A stretch of 64,000 bases of DNA from Desmodesmus armatus. Taxonomy: Eukaryota > Chlorophyta > Chlorophyceae > Sphaeropleales > Scenedesmaceae. Each line of letters opens with the position of its first letter. The stretch's first letter is position 1. Shown here one piece after another: positions 46,201-56,681 of the stretch. The notes beneath the pieces are model-generated. The model had not been told where the DNA came from. It saw only the letters and a list, made by a program, of their open reading frames with translations, and did not search any database. The position numbers and the translations under genes are program-made. Where the stretch lies: the NCBI GenBank assembly GCA_007449985.2, contig VIIQ02000030.1, positions 62,001 through 126,000 of the forward strand. The letters run 5' to 3'.

Positions 46201-48017
46201 ACACCCACAAGCTCCAATGGCGTTTGGCAAGACGGCAGGTACGGTGGCAATCCCCAATCACACAGCGCACACAGCAGCTGCAAGTGACACACTGTACGAC
46301 CAAGATCATCAGCCAGTGTCCGCTGCAAAGACGCGTACTATGTGCAGCGGGCGGTGTTCATTGGCTGCAGGACCGTGCAGCTGCGATCATCAGATTGGTG
46401 TGGTGACTGAACCGCGGCCAGCAGGGTCTTGTGCCAAATGTCGGATGCCAGCCGCACTGCAGACTGAGCTGTCAGAGGACCAACACAAAATCCCTCCTCA
46501 ACAAGCTCACCCACCCACATCAACAAGCTCGGCCACCCCCAAAAACCAGCAGAGCAATTGATGAGTGAATGAGCAAATGTGACAGTGTCAGTTGAAGCAC
46601 GTGCAAGGCAACATGCACAGTGTGCACATGGCTGGCATTTGCTGGACCGCCATCCTGATGTCACAAGTCTGAGACTGGTGTGCCACTGTCTCACCTTTCG
46701 CCCTTGATCCTCTGCAAACGTGTCTGCAAGCTGTCCAGAGTGTGTGCCAGCAGCAGAGTCTCATCAATGTCAAACACAAGCACCAATTTGCTTTTGTGCA
46801 GGACACTGGCAAGGGTCGGCAGCAGGTTTGCAGTGACGGTGAAGCCCCAGAAGGCACAGCTGGGTGTCTTGTTAGCTCCTGCAGCACAACAAGATCCCAA
46901 GAGGAAGTGCAGGGCAGGCCTTGTTGTGCAAATCTGGATGTAAAGGCAGGGATCCCACCCCTGCCCCAGTGTGATTGCAGCACATGCAAAAATGCTTCAT
47001 GGTCCCATTTGAACCCAGTAACGCCACAGGACCACAAACGCATGCTGCATTGGAAGGACGACAGCAACTATAAGCAGAGCAAAAAGCATTCAGGAGCAGC
47101 TGGATGGAGATGTTGTGTGTGTGTGTGTGTGTGTGTTCGCACCTGTCTTGATCCTGACTGGCACCAGCACAAGCTCCTTGTCTCTGTCAGGGTAGCGCAC
47201 GATTACGCAGCTGCCGCGTTGCAGGTCAGCTTCATGCCAATTGGCAAAGTTAGCCCGCGCTTGCGACACTATGGCTGGGTCCCTGCAAGACCATATTACA
47301 GTGGTTTTGATGACAAGCAAACACCAGACATGTATTTCGTGTGCAGGGTTGTGCTAATGTTGTGCACACCGCGGCAGTCACCGAGTGCAATTGACCCAAG
47401 ATGACCCAAGACCGTGCTAGCTGTGAGAAAGTCGCCCGTGTACCAGCCAGCAGCATCCATCAGTCCACTCCGCTCACCCCTGCTCGGCATCCTGTCCTTG
47501 CCACTCCAGCAGCCTGATATCTGGCCCTGACTCTGCAAAGGATCAATGCAAGTCACCAATCATTGAATGGACGAAGTGGCGGGAGAGTGCCCGCAATAAG
47601 TACCCTGGCCCACTATCTGCGGATTGACGTTGTTTCTCTTACCTCCAGAAAGCACATGCAGCACGGCTAGAGGGTTGGGCGCAGGTGCTGCGCCGGACGG
47701 CACCGGGAAGGACCTGCGCAATGACGTCGTTTTGTGGCGGTCAGCCTAGGCCTGATCGTCTTAAAGGCGATGTGTTCTTATTATTTTCAACACGTTGTTG
47801 ACATGTTGGGTGTTTGCCTGCATGCTGCGTTGGGTTGAGTCATAGGCCAACTGATCACAGACCAGATGTGGGATGCCTCCAGCTGCCCAGATGACAGCAG
47901 ACGCTGCAGGGCGTCGTCCAAATCATCTTTGCATGGCTTCACGGAGCAGCTTATCTCATGAGGTTCAGCAGCAAGCTTTTGCAGACGCAAGGTGGACACT
48001 GTAGAAGGGGTGGCCAT
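39014..48017 (-). CDS. CPL1: CPL-type RNA polymerase II CTD phosphatase with Gln-rich tail
   Basis: HAD-family phosphatase resembling plant CPL1/CPL2, which remove phosphate from the Pol II C-terminal domain. Exons high to low: 48017-47794, 47713-47643, 47532-47478, 47282-47143, 46878-46695, 45374-45272, 45064-44961, 44780-44652, 44516-44436, 44112-43874, 43578-43475, 42483-42319, 42068-40755, 40411-39014; 1436 residues in phase. Motifs: CAFWGFTVTA, catalytic VFDIDETLLLAHT (DxDxT), ITRIQPHIRNTSMLIR, RPGWEQLRNYI, VYLCTTADREYAWEAWRLLD, VVIDDRLDVW (second Asp pair) and LHVRSGIYQTFDQ (family C-end). About 900 further residues are Gln/Pro/Ala-rich, with a Lys-rich KKQKKEKKKK near the start that may be a nuclear signal and long CAG-coded Gln runs. 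No double-stranded-RNA-binding domain like that of plant CPL1 is seen. The first exon and its 80-base intron are the weakest joins. I first took the tail for a separate gene; the motif match across the exon 11/12 join argues for one gene. Confidence 0.85.
39597..39642 (-). repeat. CAG repeat coding polyglutamine
   Basis: A run of CTG units on the + strand (CAG on the coding strand) in the last exon of the CTD phosphatase. Further CAG runs occur at about 39219-39242, 39660-39680, 39706-39722, 40133-40161 and 40243-40274, several broken by CAA. Confidence 0.85.
42454..42770 (-). repeat. Three degenerate copies of the exon-12 start
   Basis: TGCCTCCTTGTGGGGGTGGA (plus AC) at 42454-42475, inside exon 12 of the CTD phosphatase, recurs exactly at 42564-42585 in the intron, and both are followed by similar CATCACCT/CGTCACTT sequence. 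A third, weaker copy (GGTGGAATGGCATCACA) is near 42739. The period is about 110-170 bases. Confidence 0.8.
43031..43187. repeat. 157-bp near-palindrome (long hairpin) in an intron
   Basis: Arms 43031-43107 and about 43110-43187 are inverted copies; by eye roughly 80-85 percent identical with one gap. The best part, 43062-43092 against 43125-43155, pairs 30 of 31 bases (core GTGCTGCACTGTCTGGC). The outer TGTGTTGGTGGAT also pairs exactly. It lies within intron 11 of the CTD phosphatase (42484-43474). Could be a small-RNA precursor, a fold-back element or a by-product of local inverted duplication. Confidence 0.85.
43239..43275 (-). repeat. Degenerate intronic copy of the exon-11 end
   Basis: CTGCAGCACTGCCTTGCTGC here matches CTGCAGCACTGCTTTCCTGC at 43475, the last bases of exon 11 of the CTD phosphatase, with two differences, and the similarity continues over the TGTCCTC tract. 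On the coding strand both read like EDSxKAVLQ. A further decayed copy is near 43328. Confidence 0.8.
45510..46200. other. Compositionally distinct block inside CTD-phosphatase intron 5
   Basis: Intron 5 (45375-46694, about 1.3 kb) holds a block lacking the C/A bias of the other introns, with more GATC/ATCG/TTTTGC-type words and more balanced bases. A - strand open frame ending at 45513 closes with a hydrophobic stretch (ESILIVVSTALISALTMV) and a short RNHG tail; an overlapping 164-codon frame is at 45704-46198. I recognise neither. The block may be an inserted foreign or mobile sequence, but no terminal repeats or target-site duplication were found. Confidence 0.4.
47114..47136 (+). repeat. 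(GT)n microsatellite
   Basis: About eleven GT units in intron 4 of the CTD phosphatase, just after its exon 4 donor site on the - strand. Confidence 0.9.
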
Positions 48018-49269
48018 CTCCTACACACGCTGCTGCTGTGCGTGACTGCAGGTTTGGTGGGGCTGCTGGGCCCCTGTGCACGTTGTAATCACAAGGGGAC
48101 CGTTGCACCAAGACAACATCTGACCAACATGTCGCTCAGGGGCTTGAGTTGTCCTAACCAGAGCACGTCTGCCTACAGCAGTGAAGCGAAAGGGAGGGTC
48201 TTCCTTCAGCTTCCAGACGCGCTGCGAAGAACTGCAAAGCTGCCAAGAACTCAAAGGATGACTTGCTTGTCGTAAGATGACTGAGACAGCTTTGGACAGG
48301 TTAGACAGGCGGCAAGACAGCAGAGAGGATCAGCTTCTTCACTGGGTTCATGAGCGGGCAAAGACTGGCGAGTAGATTATTCATTGTCCCACTTGCTACT
48401 TCTTGATAGAGATGAACGTCGAAGGATAAGCACCGCGTCTTGCTGATTGGGTTTCTGGGTCTTGGATGAATGAACTCAACAGCTACAGCGCCGAGGTAGC
48501 GTTTTTGAGAAGCTACACACCCTGGTCGTTTGTGACAAGAATGCAGTTGCTCCCCGAGGAGCCTGATTCCAAGCAACAGTGCTGTTTGCCCCCCCCCCCC
48601 CCCCCTTCCCACTGTGAGACAGTGCCCGGAACCGGGGAGGTAGCAAGATTTCCTGTGGAGACACTGGGAACACACAAAGATGGGAACACAGAACACAATG
48701 TAACTAGCACTGGGTCCCCCACCGCCACCCCAGGCAACGAAAGCCTAACAAAGCAACCTCACAGTACAATAGAAGGCGTCCAGACCAAAGCTGTGAGTCC
48801 AGCAGCCCCATCAAGCCTAGTAGGACCCCTTCCCACTGTGTTGTGCACTGCTTTCTTTCCTGCAGAGCAACAGGCAGGGCAGGCCAGACCTCAATTTCTA
48901 CCACCACCACCCTCCATGAGCTGCTTCAAACCGTACTTTTGCTCCCCCCTCTCACACGGACAGGGTGTATCAGTTCAAAAAATATACTACCCTGAGCATG
49001 CACCAAATTGCGGGAAAACCAAAGCCACTACAGTGGTTACAACCTCAACTAGGCAACTTGTCCCGCTGCAACGCTCTGACTGACCATCAAGCTTGCAAAC
49101 TACCATATCAACGGCCTGTGCTCTGCGCTTCCATCATCCTGCTGCAACAGACTGCCCCTCTGCAACTCCATCTCAACGCTCAGCACCTCCCTGCAGGCAC
49201 ACAAACACGCACAGCACCGACAAGTACATGCTTGAGGGATGACTGGACGATGACTGCAAGCTGCATTGT
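48018..49269. other. Upstream of CTD phosphatase / 3' UTR of SirB1-like gene
   Basis: Both neighbours are on the - strand. From about 48300 the + strand is C/A-rich, as in other 3' UTRs of - strand genes here, so 48300-49269 is probably the 3' UTR of the SirB1-like gene. The 205-codon + frame at 48466-49083 is judged a compositional artefact. A C17 run is at 48589-48605. Confidence 0.45.
49037..49041 (-). terminator. Candidate TGTAA polyadenylation signal (SirB1-like gene)
   Basis: TGTAA on the - strand about 230 bases after the proposed stop at 49270. Confidence 0.35.
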
Positions 49270-52200
49270 TCAGGTCCTCACACCAAGAATGCTTGCTGAG
49301 CCCCAACACCAGGCCCCCATCAGGCCATTGGTACCACTCCCACCATGTAGCACACACAAAGCTCCACCTGCATGCCGCAGCACTTTCACACACACTTGGA
49401 CTGTGTTGGTGTGCCGCTTAGATTGCTTGCATGTGGCTTGCATGTTTATACACATGTATTCTCCGTGCCTAACACACCGTGATGGCCGGACCCCAGACTC
49501 TGACAGCATCTTCCACAGCTCTTGAGCCAGCCGCACATCAAAGGGTCCTGCTGCAGGCCTCCTCTACCCTGCAGGCTGCCCTTCACACTGTCCAGGTAGG
49601 CAGACAGCTCCGCAGCTGCAGCAGCAGGCTGGCCAGCATGCAGCAGCAGCACGGCCAGATCCCTCCTGCAGGCCAGAGGGACACACCACATACTTTTGAC
49701 ACTGTACATGCGGCTGTGTCAGGAGACCAGGACGTTCATAAACATATATGCATGCCGTTCCCTTCAATGACAACAGCATGCAGCTGTGCAATTGAGCACT
49801 GCCATGCTGGAAGACAAACTCAGCACAATGTACGCCGCCCTCACCTCTCCTGCGGCTGCTCGTCCCCGACCATCATCACCAGCCTCTCTGAGGCAGCAAC
49901 ACACCTGCAGCCACCATCATGACAGCACCGACGCCAACAGTGGCAGAGGTCACTGTGGTCCAAGTGTCACAGCGGCAACGGCAACGGTTATGCTGCTGCA
50001 ACAGCTTGTGCACACGTGTTGTTCCCCACCCTGCTACAAGATGAGGCGTCAGGCTGTCTGTGCCACTCCATCTCAAGGCACCTCACACAGCACATCGTCG
50101 CCAACAGTACCCCGCACCTGTTGAGGTCCCCTGCACCTGGACTGGTCCATATGCCTCTCTGCAGTCTGTGTGCTGCTGTTGCTGACACAGCCTTGAGGGC
50201 AGCACTCATCTCGTCAGAGCCAAGCGCAGCTTTGGCAGCAGCCCTGTAACACAAAGTGGCACACAGCGAAAAGGGGGGGGGAGCATTACACTAAGACCCA
50301 GCCCCAGCCTGGATCAGGAGCGTGAGCCTTGGTGTATCTTCAACAGCACAAGGCGAACATGTAGCCCCCCCCCCTCATTCACTGCTGCTAGTGTTGAGTG
50401 TGACCATATGGCCCTTCTGAGAGGACGCCAGCAAGCCAGGGCATGGCTGATACCAACAAAGCCTTTCTGGGACCTGCTTCTGCTACAAGATGTCTTGCTT
50501 CCCCTGAAGTTGTAGGTGTTCTGTGTAATGCTCTGTGTATTGCGCACCTGAAGCCGCCTGTACTGCCCCTCCCTCCACGGTCAAAGCAGTCAATGTTGGT
50601 GTCCCATGGGAAAGGCCAGTAGGCCCGCTTCAAGTGACGCAGCAGTTCAGACAGAGCTTCAGAGCTGCAGGTGTTGAGCAGCTGCTGTGAGGTGTGACTG
50701 CTGCTGGCGTACGTATTGCTGCTGGCACTGCTTGTTGCTGACTGGGCGCTGTTGCTGCTGCTTGCAGCATCACGGTGCAGCAGCACCTGCTGAAGGGTGA
50801 GGTTGGGTAGTGGCTGCGCGACAGGTAGCGTATCAAAGCCCCTGCATGCACAAATCAAAGAAATCAAAGAAGAGCACAGCAGGGCACTGTCACAGCAAAG
50901 CAGGAGGTCAATAAGCATCATGAGTGTGCACGCGGCGCCCAATCGATGTGCTCCCTGACGGGGGCGCTGATTACTGCTGTACAACACCATTCACATATGC
51001 AGCCGACCTTGGATAACACCAATCAGTGGCGGCCCAAACGAAAACCAGTGGTGGCTGCCCTCCCACCCTCCCTATCCCACACGGCGCTGGCAGCCGACTG
51101 CATTCAGAATCCTCCTGACAATGCAGGTTTTCGCCCACATTCAAACAACTGGCCAATGCCGTCTTCAACCCTCCACCCCCTAATGCACATGGTGGTGGCA
51201 GGCGGCTGTGATCAGCGTGCTGCTTGAAAACGCGAGTGCCACCATGGGCCACAGTCGAAGCAGCCCATGCGCCCGTGCTCACCCGTAATCAAACGTCACG
51301 GCAAAGTCAATTGCGCCCATCAGCAGCAGCTGCCTGCACACTTCGCAGTACAGGATGACCAGTGCTGCAGGGCAGCCCCTCTTCCTGACCAACACCTCGT
51401 TCAGGTACGCCATCCTGGCGTCCTCCCACACCCCAGGGTGGTCCAGCACACTCTGCTGTGGCAGGTTGCTCCTGCCATATGCAGGAACCTGGTACCCGAA
51501 AGACCTGATGCCACTGTACCATGTTGACGCTGCTGGCTGTGCTGGGGGCTGAGACACGGCGGTTTTGTGAGCCCTGCCCTGTGGCTGTGGCTGCGCTGAC
51601 TTGAAAAGCGTGTGCTGCACAGCAGCGAGGACCTCTGAGGGTGGCAAGCTGCGAAGGCTTGGCCACTGAGTGTCGTCCCTGCTGCTACTGCTGATCAGGC
51701 CTGGCAAGCTCAAGCTGCTTGATGCTGCTGCCACTTCCAGGGCTGCTGCTGTGTCCTCAGCCAGGCGCTTGATGCGGGACAGGAAAGCTTCAACGGGAAA
51801 GCGCACCACGGACGATGAAGCTGCGGGGCGAGGCAGAGCACAGCAAGCACAGCAGCACGCGACCAGATCAGGCGAACCATGCCGCTGGCGAAACATATGC
51901 TATGACTGCTGCTGCGGCTTGCATGGGTACAGGACATGCTGCTGCAATACCAGGACAGCTAAATGGTGGGTGCAAATGCCACACAAGCTTCTGTGCACCA
52001 CACGTCAAGGTGCTGCCACTTGGTGATAGCAGCATCGCAAGCACAGTACATTGCACCAGGGTGGCGAGTCAACATGGGTTGCTGCTTACCAATTGCATCG
52101 TCTTCAGCTGCTATGAGCAGTGCCTGCCTCGCCAGGTCCATTCCCGCCTCACCCACTGCCAGCCCAGCAGCAAAGGCATAGCGCGCTTCTGCTGCCAGCT

Positions 52201-52570
52201 CAGCGCTGTTGTCGACCCTGCAGGGCAGCTGCAGGCATCAGTACTCCTGCTGCATGCCAGGACTATGTCACTGCTGCAGGGCAGTATTGAATGCGTACGT
52301 ACCTTCTGTATCGCACATCTGCTTCGAGGTCTGGCCTGTCCTTCACCTCAACTGGCTTGTAGGGGTCATTCCTGTCCAGCACACAGGGGGCGGGGGACCA
52401 AGATTCAGCCGAAGGGTCAAATGGCCACCATGCACAGGGTGTCAGCTCAACACCAACCTGATATCAATGTAATCCTTGTGCCTTGCGGCCTTGACAGCTG
52501 TATATTGTCTCTGAGGCCTTGCATTTGCCCCAGTGCCTTTGCTAGTGCTCTGCAGCTGCTGTGTCAGCAT
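49270..52570 (-). CDS. SirB1-type transglutaminase-like/TPR protein
   Basis: Resembles the SirB1/transglutaminase-like family with a C-terminal TPR segment; biochemical role in algae unknown. Exons high to low: 52570-52458, 52371-52303, 52217-52090, 51820-51283, 50841-50548, 50243-50118, 49904-49845 and 49675 down to about 49270, all in phase up to the last. Motifs: ELAAEARYAFAAGLAVGEAG with DLARQALLIAAEDD (family N-terminus), then VVRFPVEAFLSRIKRLAEDT, then the core YLNEVLVRKRGCPAALVILY followed by CEVCRQLLLMGAIDFAVTFD, and ERRDLAVLLLHAGQP-AELSAYLD, the TPR-like end. In the last exon the expected DPFDVRLAQELWKMLSES requires one extra C at 49543-49545; without it the frame runs through unrelated codons. 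The stop at 49270 belongs to the restored frame and is tentative. The start ATG at 52570 is the first in the open frame; a further upstream exon is not excluded. Confidence 0.75.
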
Positions 52571-52788
52571 GATGAAAAGACCTGCGCAGTAGGCGCGATA
52601 GTATTGCAGCAGAAGTGTGTTTCTGCACAAGTCACTTTTGCAAGGAGCGGAAGCAGGAGCGAGCAGAACCCCAGTAGATCAAATGATCTTTTGAACAACT
52701 CATGCTGCAAGGGACAATGGCTATGGTTCGCTTTTCATAGTGTAGAAGAAGTCATGTGCTAGGTTTGTTTCACACACATGCACTGCCG
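52571..52788. promoter_or_regulatory. Short bidirectional promoter region
   Basis: The SirB1-like gene (- strand) and the gluconokinase gene (+ strand) start head to head with about 218 bases between start codons, so both promoters and 5' UTRs must share this stretch unless more 5' exons exist. No clear TATA box or repeated operator-like element was seen. Confidence 0.5.
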
Positions 52789-54255
52789 ATGAGCCTGTTG
52801 AGCAGCAGGCAGTCTTCAGTGGCCCGCACAAGCAGGCCACATATGAGCTTGCATGCCAGTAGCCCTGTCCGCATCCAGCAGCAACCTCTCCAGACCCACA
52901 ACAACACCAGACCCCTGATATACGTCATCATGGGGGTGTCTGGATGCGGGAAGTCCACAGTTGCAGCACTGCTGGCTGCCCAGCTGCATTACGCGTTCTA
53001 CGATGCTGACAACTACCACCCCGCAGCCAACATCAGTGAGTGTGTGATGCAGCGGCCCTGAAAGTTGCAGGTGTCAACCATCAGTAGATCCACGCACCCA
53101 TGTTACACACCCGGTGACCCGTGCAGGTCACTGTCTCTGACGTGCACGTGCCTGCTGATGTTGCTGCAGGCAAGATGCAGGCCGGCATACCCCTCACAGA
53201 TGAAGACCGATGGCCTTGGCTAGAGACGCTGAGGCAGCTGCTGGCACAACATATAGCAGAGTAAGCAATTGCCTGGCAGCAGTCAATGTCTGTGGCTGGA
53301 GGGCCTGCGGCTGCTGCTGGCCCTACACTCTGCCCAGCAGCAAGAAACTGTGAACAGCCAGCATAGCAGAGTAAGCAGTACGTTTGCAATGCTTGCATAC
53401 CTGTGTGCACTTTTGTGTGCCGCACTGTGCTGTGACCCATGCCGCACTGTGCTGTGCAACCACAAGAAAGCTGTGTGTGCGCCTGCAGGCAGCGGCCAGC
53501 TGTGCTGGCCTGTTCAGCGCTCAAGCCAGCCTACCGACAGGTCTTGCGCAGCGCAGCAGCTGGAAGCGACTCCCAGACGCTGCAGGCGCAGCATCAGGAA
53601 ATGGCATCGCAAACGCATGCAGCTCAGGCGCCAATTTTGCAGGCGCCATCAGCTCCGTCAGCACAGCTGTGTTGTCCTGCCGCGGCGCCTATAGCCTTTG
53701 TAAGTAGCCAGTCACACAGCTGACTGCAGCAGCGACATCTCCATGACACCATCAACGGCATCATCAGCGTCAAAATAGACGCAGATTAGTTAAGCTGGCA
53801 GTGAGGCTTTTGAGGCTTGTCATTTTTTCGTGCAGTCACTGTCCTGGCAGGACCTTATCCTTGGCCAGCTCCACCAAACAATGTTGAGACTAATCTACCT
53901 AATGAATGCGTGCATGCGCCTTCTGCTGCAGGTCCTAGTAAACCCACCACGGGCCGTGTTGCAAGCACGGCTGGAAGCCCGGGCGGCAGCTGGTGCGCAC
54001 TTCATGCCTGCATCACTGCTGGACTCTCAGCTGCAGCAGTTGAGGGTGCCCGACCCCTCTGAGCTGTACATGTGCTTTGGAGACCCATCAGGAAGCTCTG
54101 GTACTTCTTGCGGCAGTGATGCTGACAGTGAAGGCTGCAGTGCTGCAGCAGCACGTTGCGTCGATCCATGTGTGTTCCCTTCTGCTAGTGAGATTGTAGC
54201 TGCTATAGTTGCCCAAAAGTCTTGCATGTGTGGTCGTTTGATTGACAGCGCATGA
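52789..54255 (+). CDS. IDNK: Gluconokinase
   Basis: Phosphorylates D-gluconate to 6-phosphogluconate, feeding the oxidative pentose-phosphate pathway. Exons 52789-53035, 53170-53260, 53489-53699 and 53932-54255 join in phase to 290 residues. Motifs: the P-loop [71 protein letters not shown] and a C-terminal [10 protein letters not shown]. About 48 residues rich in Ser/Arg/Gln precede the domain and could be a targeting peptide. Exon 3 extends the usual SALK-YR region by an Ala/Gln-rich low-complexity insert, and the tail carries a Ser/Ala-rich insert before SEIVAAI. Intron 2 contains an in-frame-looking degenerate copy of the end of exon 2 (see findings). The start is the first ATG; a second at 52846 is possible. 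The family call is firm. Confidence 0.9.
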
Positions 54256-54744
54256 GCAACGGTTTGTGCTGTTCAGCAACCAAGTTTTTCATCGCCCAGT
54301 CCTTCCAGTCACTTTGCCTCAGTCATGCGTGACGAAGCAACATGTGCCACAGAGGTAATGCAGCAGTCAGCCAAGAGCCACCCCGTCTCTCAAGATCAGG
54401 TACCGTGCACTGCGCCTGGCCACCTGAGAGGCTCTCCTGCAAGCTTGGGGCTTAGGGCCCACCGATGAGTTACTGCTGCCAGCCAATCGGTGGCGCATGG
54501 ATGTTGGAGTCAGGTGTCATGCAGTCGAACAACCCTTGCGTCTCCACGCAGTATGTCACAACACTGCCAGCACACTGTTGTGCCAAGCTTAGACCAAACA
54601 GAAGACACATACATTCAGTGACCAGCTGACCTGCAGGTCACTATCCAAAGCAGCTGATCAGGGAGGCTTCAAAGCACCCACACCAGTGTCCCTCAACAAC
54701 CACTGCTCGCAGCAGCACTCTCCACACCCTGGCCCTGAGGCCGC
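54256..54744. other. Convergent 3' region
   Basis: Tail-to-tail spacer between gluconokinase (+) and the LRR-like gene (-). I see no gene, repeat or clear poly(A) signal. Confidence 0.5.
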
Positions 54745-56681
54745 CTAATGCTCGATTGTGATCCATCTAGGTCGCACCTCTTGCAGCAGAGGCAAGTGAT
54801 GCAACAAAAAGTACCCAGCCCGAGGCACTGAGCAGTGCCCCAATGGGTGGAGGTGCAGCACACGCAGGCGCTGCAGTGGCAGCAGCAGCGGCAGCTCATC
54901 ATCCGACATTGGCACATCAGGGTCCCAGCCATACAGCTCCAGCCTGCTAAGGCCCGTAGATGCAGACACACCCGCCAGCACAGCAACGGAGCGCAGTCTG
55001 CCACGATGCATGCGCAGCTCCTCCAACCCAGTGAGTGTTGAGAGGACGCTTACGGCCATGCCTTCGGGAGGGCAGTCGTCTCTGAGGGTCAAGCTGCGCA
55101 GTGCTGGCAGAGCTTTCAGGTGCCTGAGGGTATGGGGCTCTGGGACAGCGCCCTTGATGCAGATCTCCTGCAGGTGCTGCAAGCCTGCTACAGCCTCAAC
55201 CCAAGGAATCTTGCTCCAGGGACGGCTGTCACAGTCCTCAATCAGTAAGCTGCTGAGGTGGCTGCTGACCCCCAGCGCTGATGCAGCCTTCTTGTATGCC
55301 TCCTGCACTGCTGCAAGGTATGATGCAGACGGTGCAACCGCTGCAGGGCCTGCACCCTCCTCATAATCTCCAGCCATGAGGAACTCGAGCTCGCTGTTGT
55401 CGTCGTCAGAGTCGTACGTGCTGCCGTAGGGATTCTGACGTGCCCGGGCCGCTTTGGCAAGAGGGTTACGCATAGCTCCAATGCCCAAGGGTGCTGCCAG
55501 CACCCTGCAGTGCAGGGGTGCCAGTTGGTGCAGGATATCCAGGTCGCATGGTGCATACGCATACACCTCAGCACAGCCTAGCCTCTGACAGCCTGATATG
55601 GAAGCGTAGCCAAACACCTGCAGCTGGTCGAGGCGTGCTGGAAGTGACACAGGTGGAGGTACCTCCACGGCGCCGATGTCAGCTTTGCCGGTCATGTCAG
55701 TCCGCACGATGAGACGCGTCAATGCAGTCAAGTGGCTGAGGTCTGCGGCACCGGTCTGGTCTGGGCTCATTGCAAAAAATGCCAGGTCGTGACGCTCTTG
55801 AAGACTACAGTAGTGGTCAAACAGCACAGGTGGCTTGCCCAAGAGCTCCAGTTCGCGCAGGGATGGTGGCAGGTGGCGTGCAGCACCAGGGTTGACCAGC
55901 GCCTCAAGCCGTGTGAGCTTCGTCAGTGGGTGGAGAGCTGTGCAGAGCCTGCCTATGGACGCGCGGCGCCAATATGACCCGACATTTGTTGCTGTCAGCA
56001 CCAACTCCTTGAGGGATGTCAACGTGCTGATGGATGATGCAACTGCCTTCTCTGCCGCAGCAAGGGTCACATCAACCTGCAAGTTCTCAACATTTGCTGC
56101 TGCCAGGGCACCCAGCAAGGGCACAGACGCAAAGGCACGGAGGTCTCTGGGGTCCCTGGGATGGCGGTCAGGGTTCCTGATGGCCACCCTGTGCAGAAGT
56201 AGCCTACCCTGAGGGGCAACCTTGAGGGCCTTCCTGCTGGTGTTGCGGCCAGCACAGACGCTCCTGCAGGCAGCTGCTGTGCTGCCTGCGCTGTGCACAG
56301 GTCAAGGCCAGTGGCAAGCATGTTGGAGATGACATCAGGCATACATCGTGCACCCTCATCTGAGGGTGCTGCAGTAAAGGCACGGCATCCACACTTGCTG
56401 ATGTGGCAGCGTAGTTTTGCAGCGTAACCGTACTCGTCATACTCAAGCAGCACCACCTCCTTCACAAGCCCTGGGTGGGATCTCAGCCAGAGGATGAACT
56501 CTGAGCACCTCCTCACATGCACTGCATCCAGCTCAACGATGCACTGGCCTCGTGTCTGCTGAAGTGCCTTCCTGCAGTCTGTGCTGAGCTGCAAGAGGGT
56601 GCACACAAGCCTTGGGTCCCTTGTGCTGGGGCAGTGCTCCACAACAAGCTGGAACACTTGGGCCACCTGTGAGGGCACCAT
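54745..56681 (-). CDS. Leucine-rich-repeat-like protein
   Basis: Two overlapping open frames join through a 131-bp GT-AG intron (56394-56264) with matching phase: exon 1 56681-56395, exon 2 56263-54745, 601 residues. Residues ~5-60 (VAQVFQLVVEHCPS, then LVCTLLQLSTDCRKAL) resemble the helical F-box-like start of plant and algal LRR proteins, though no clear F-box is seen. The rest holds irregular leucine-rich units such as LTSLKELVLTATNV, LTKLTRLEALVNPG, LSHLTALTRLIVRTD, LQHLQEICIKGAV and LTGLEELRMHRGRL, with an acidic Asp/Glu loop (DSDDDNSELEF) in the middle. Such proteins often bind other proteins, possibly as ubiquitin-ligase adaptors; the role here is unknown. Start: the first ATG in frame; an upstream exon completing an F-box is possible. 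No transmembrane segment is visible. Confidence 0.72.

Noticed and set aside
47794..48017. Independent small gene (76 codons) upstream of the CTD phosphatase
   Set aside because: An 80-base GT-AG intron joins it in exact phase to the next CTD-phosphatase exon, so it was kept as exon 1, though with low certainty.
48466..49083. 205-codon + strand open frame, Pro/Thr/Ser-rich
   Set aside because: It runs through a C17 homopolymer and C/A-rich DNA that is best explained as the 3' UTR of the - strand SirB1-like gene.
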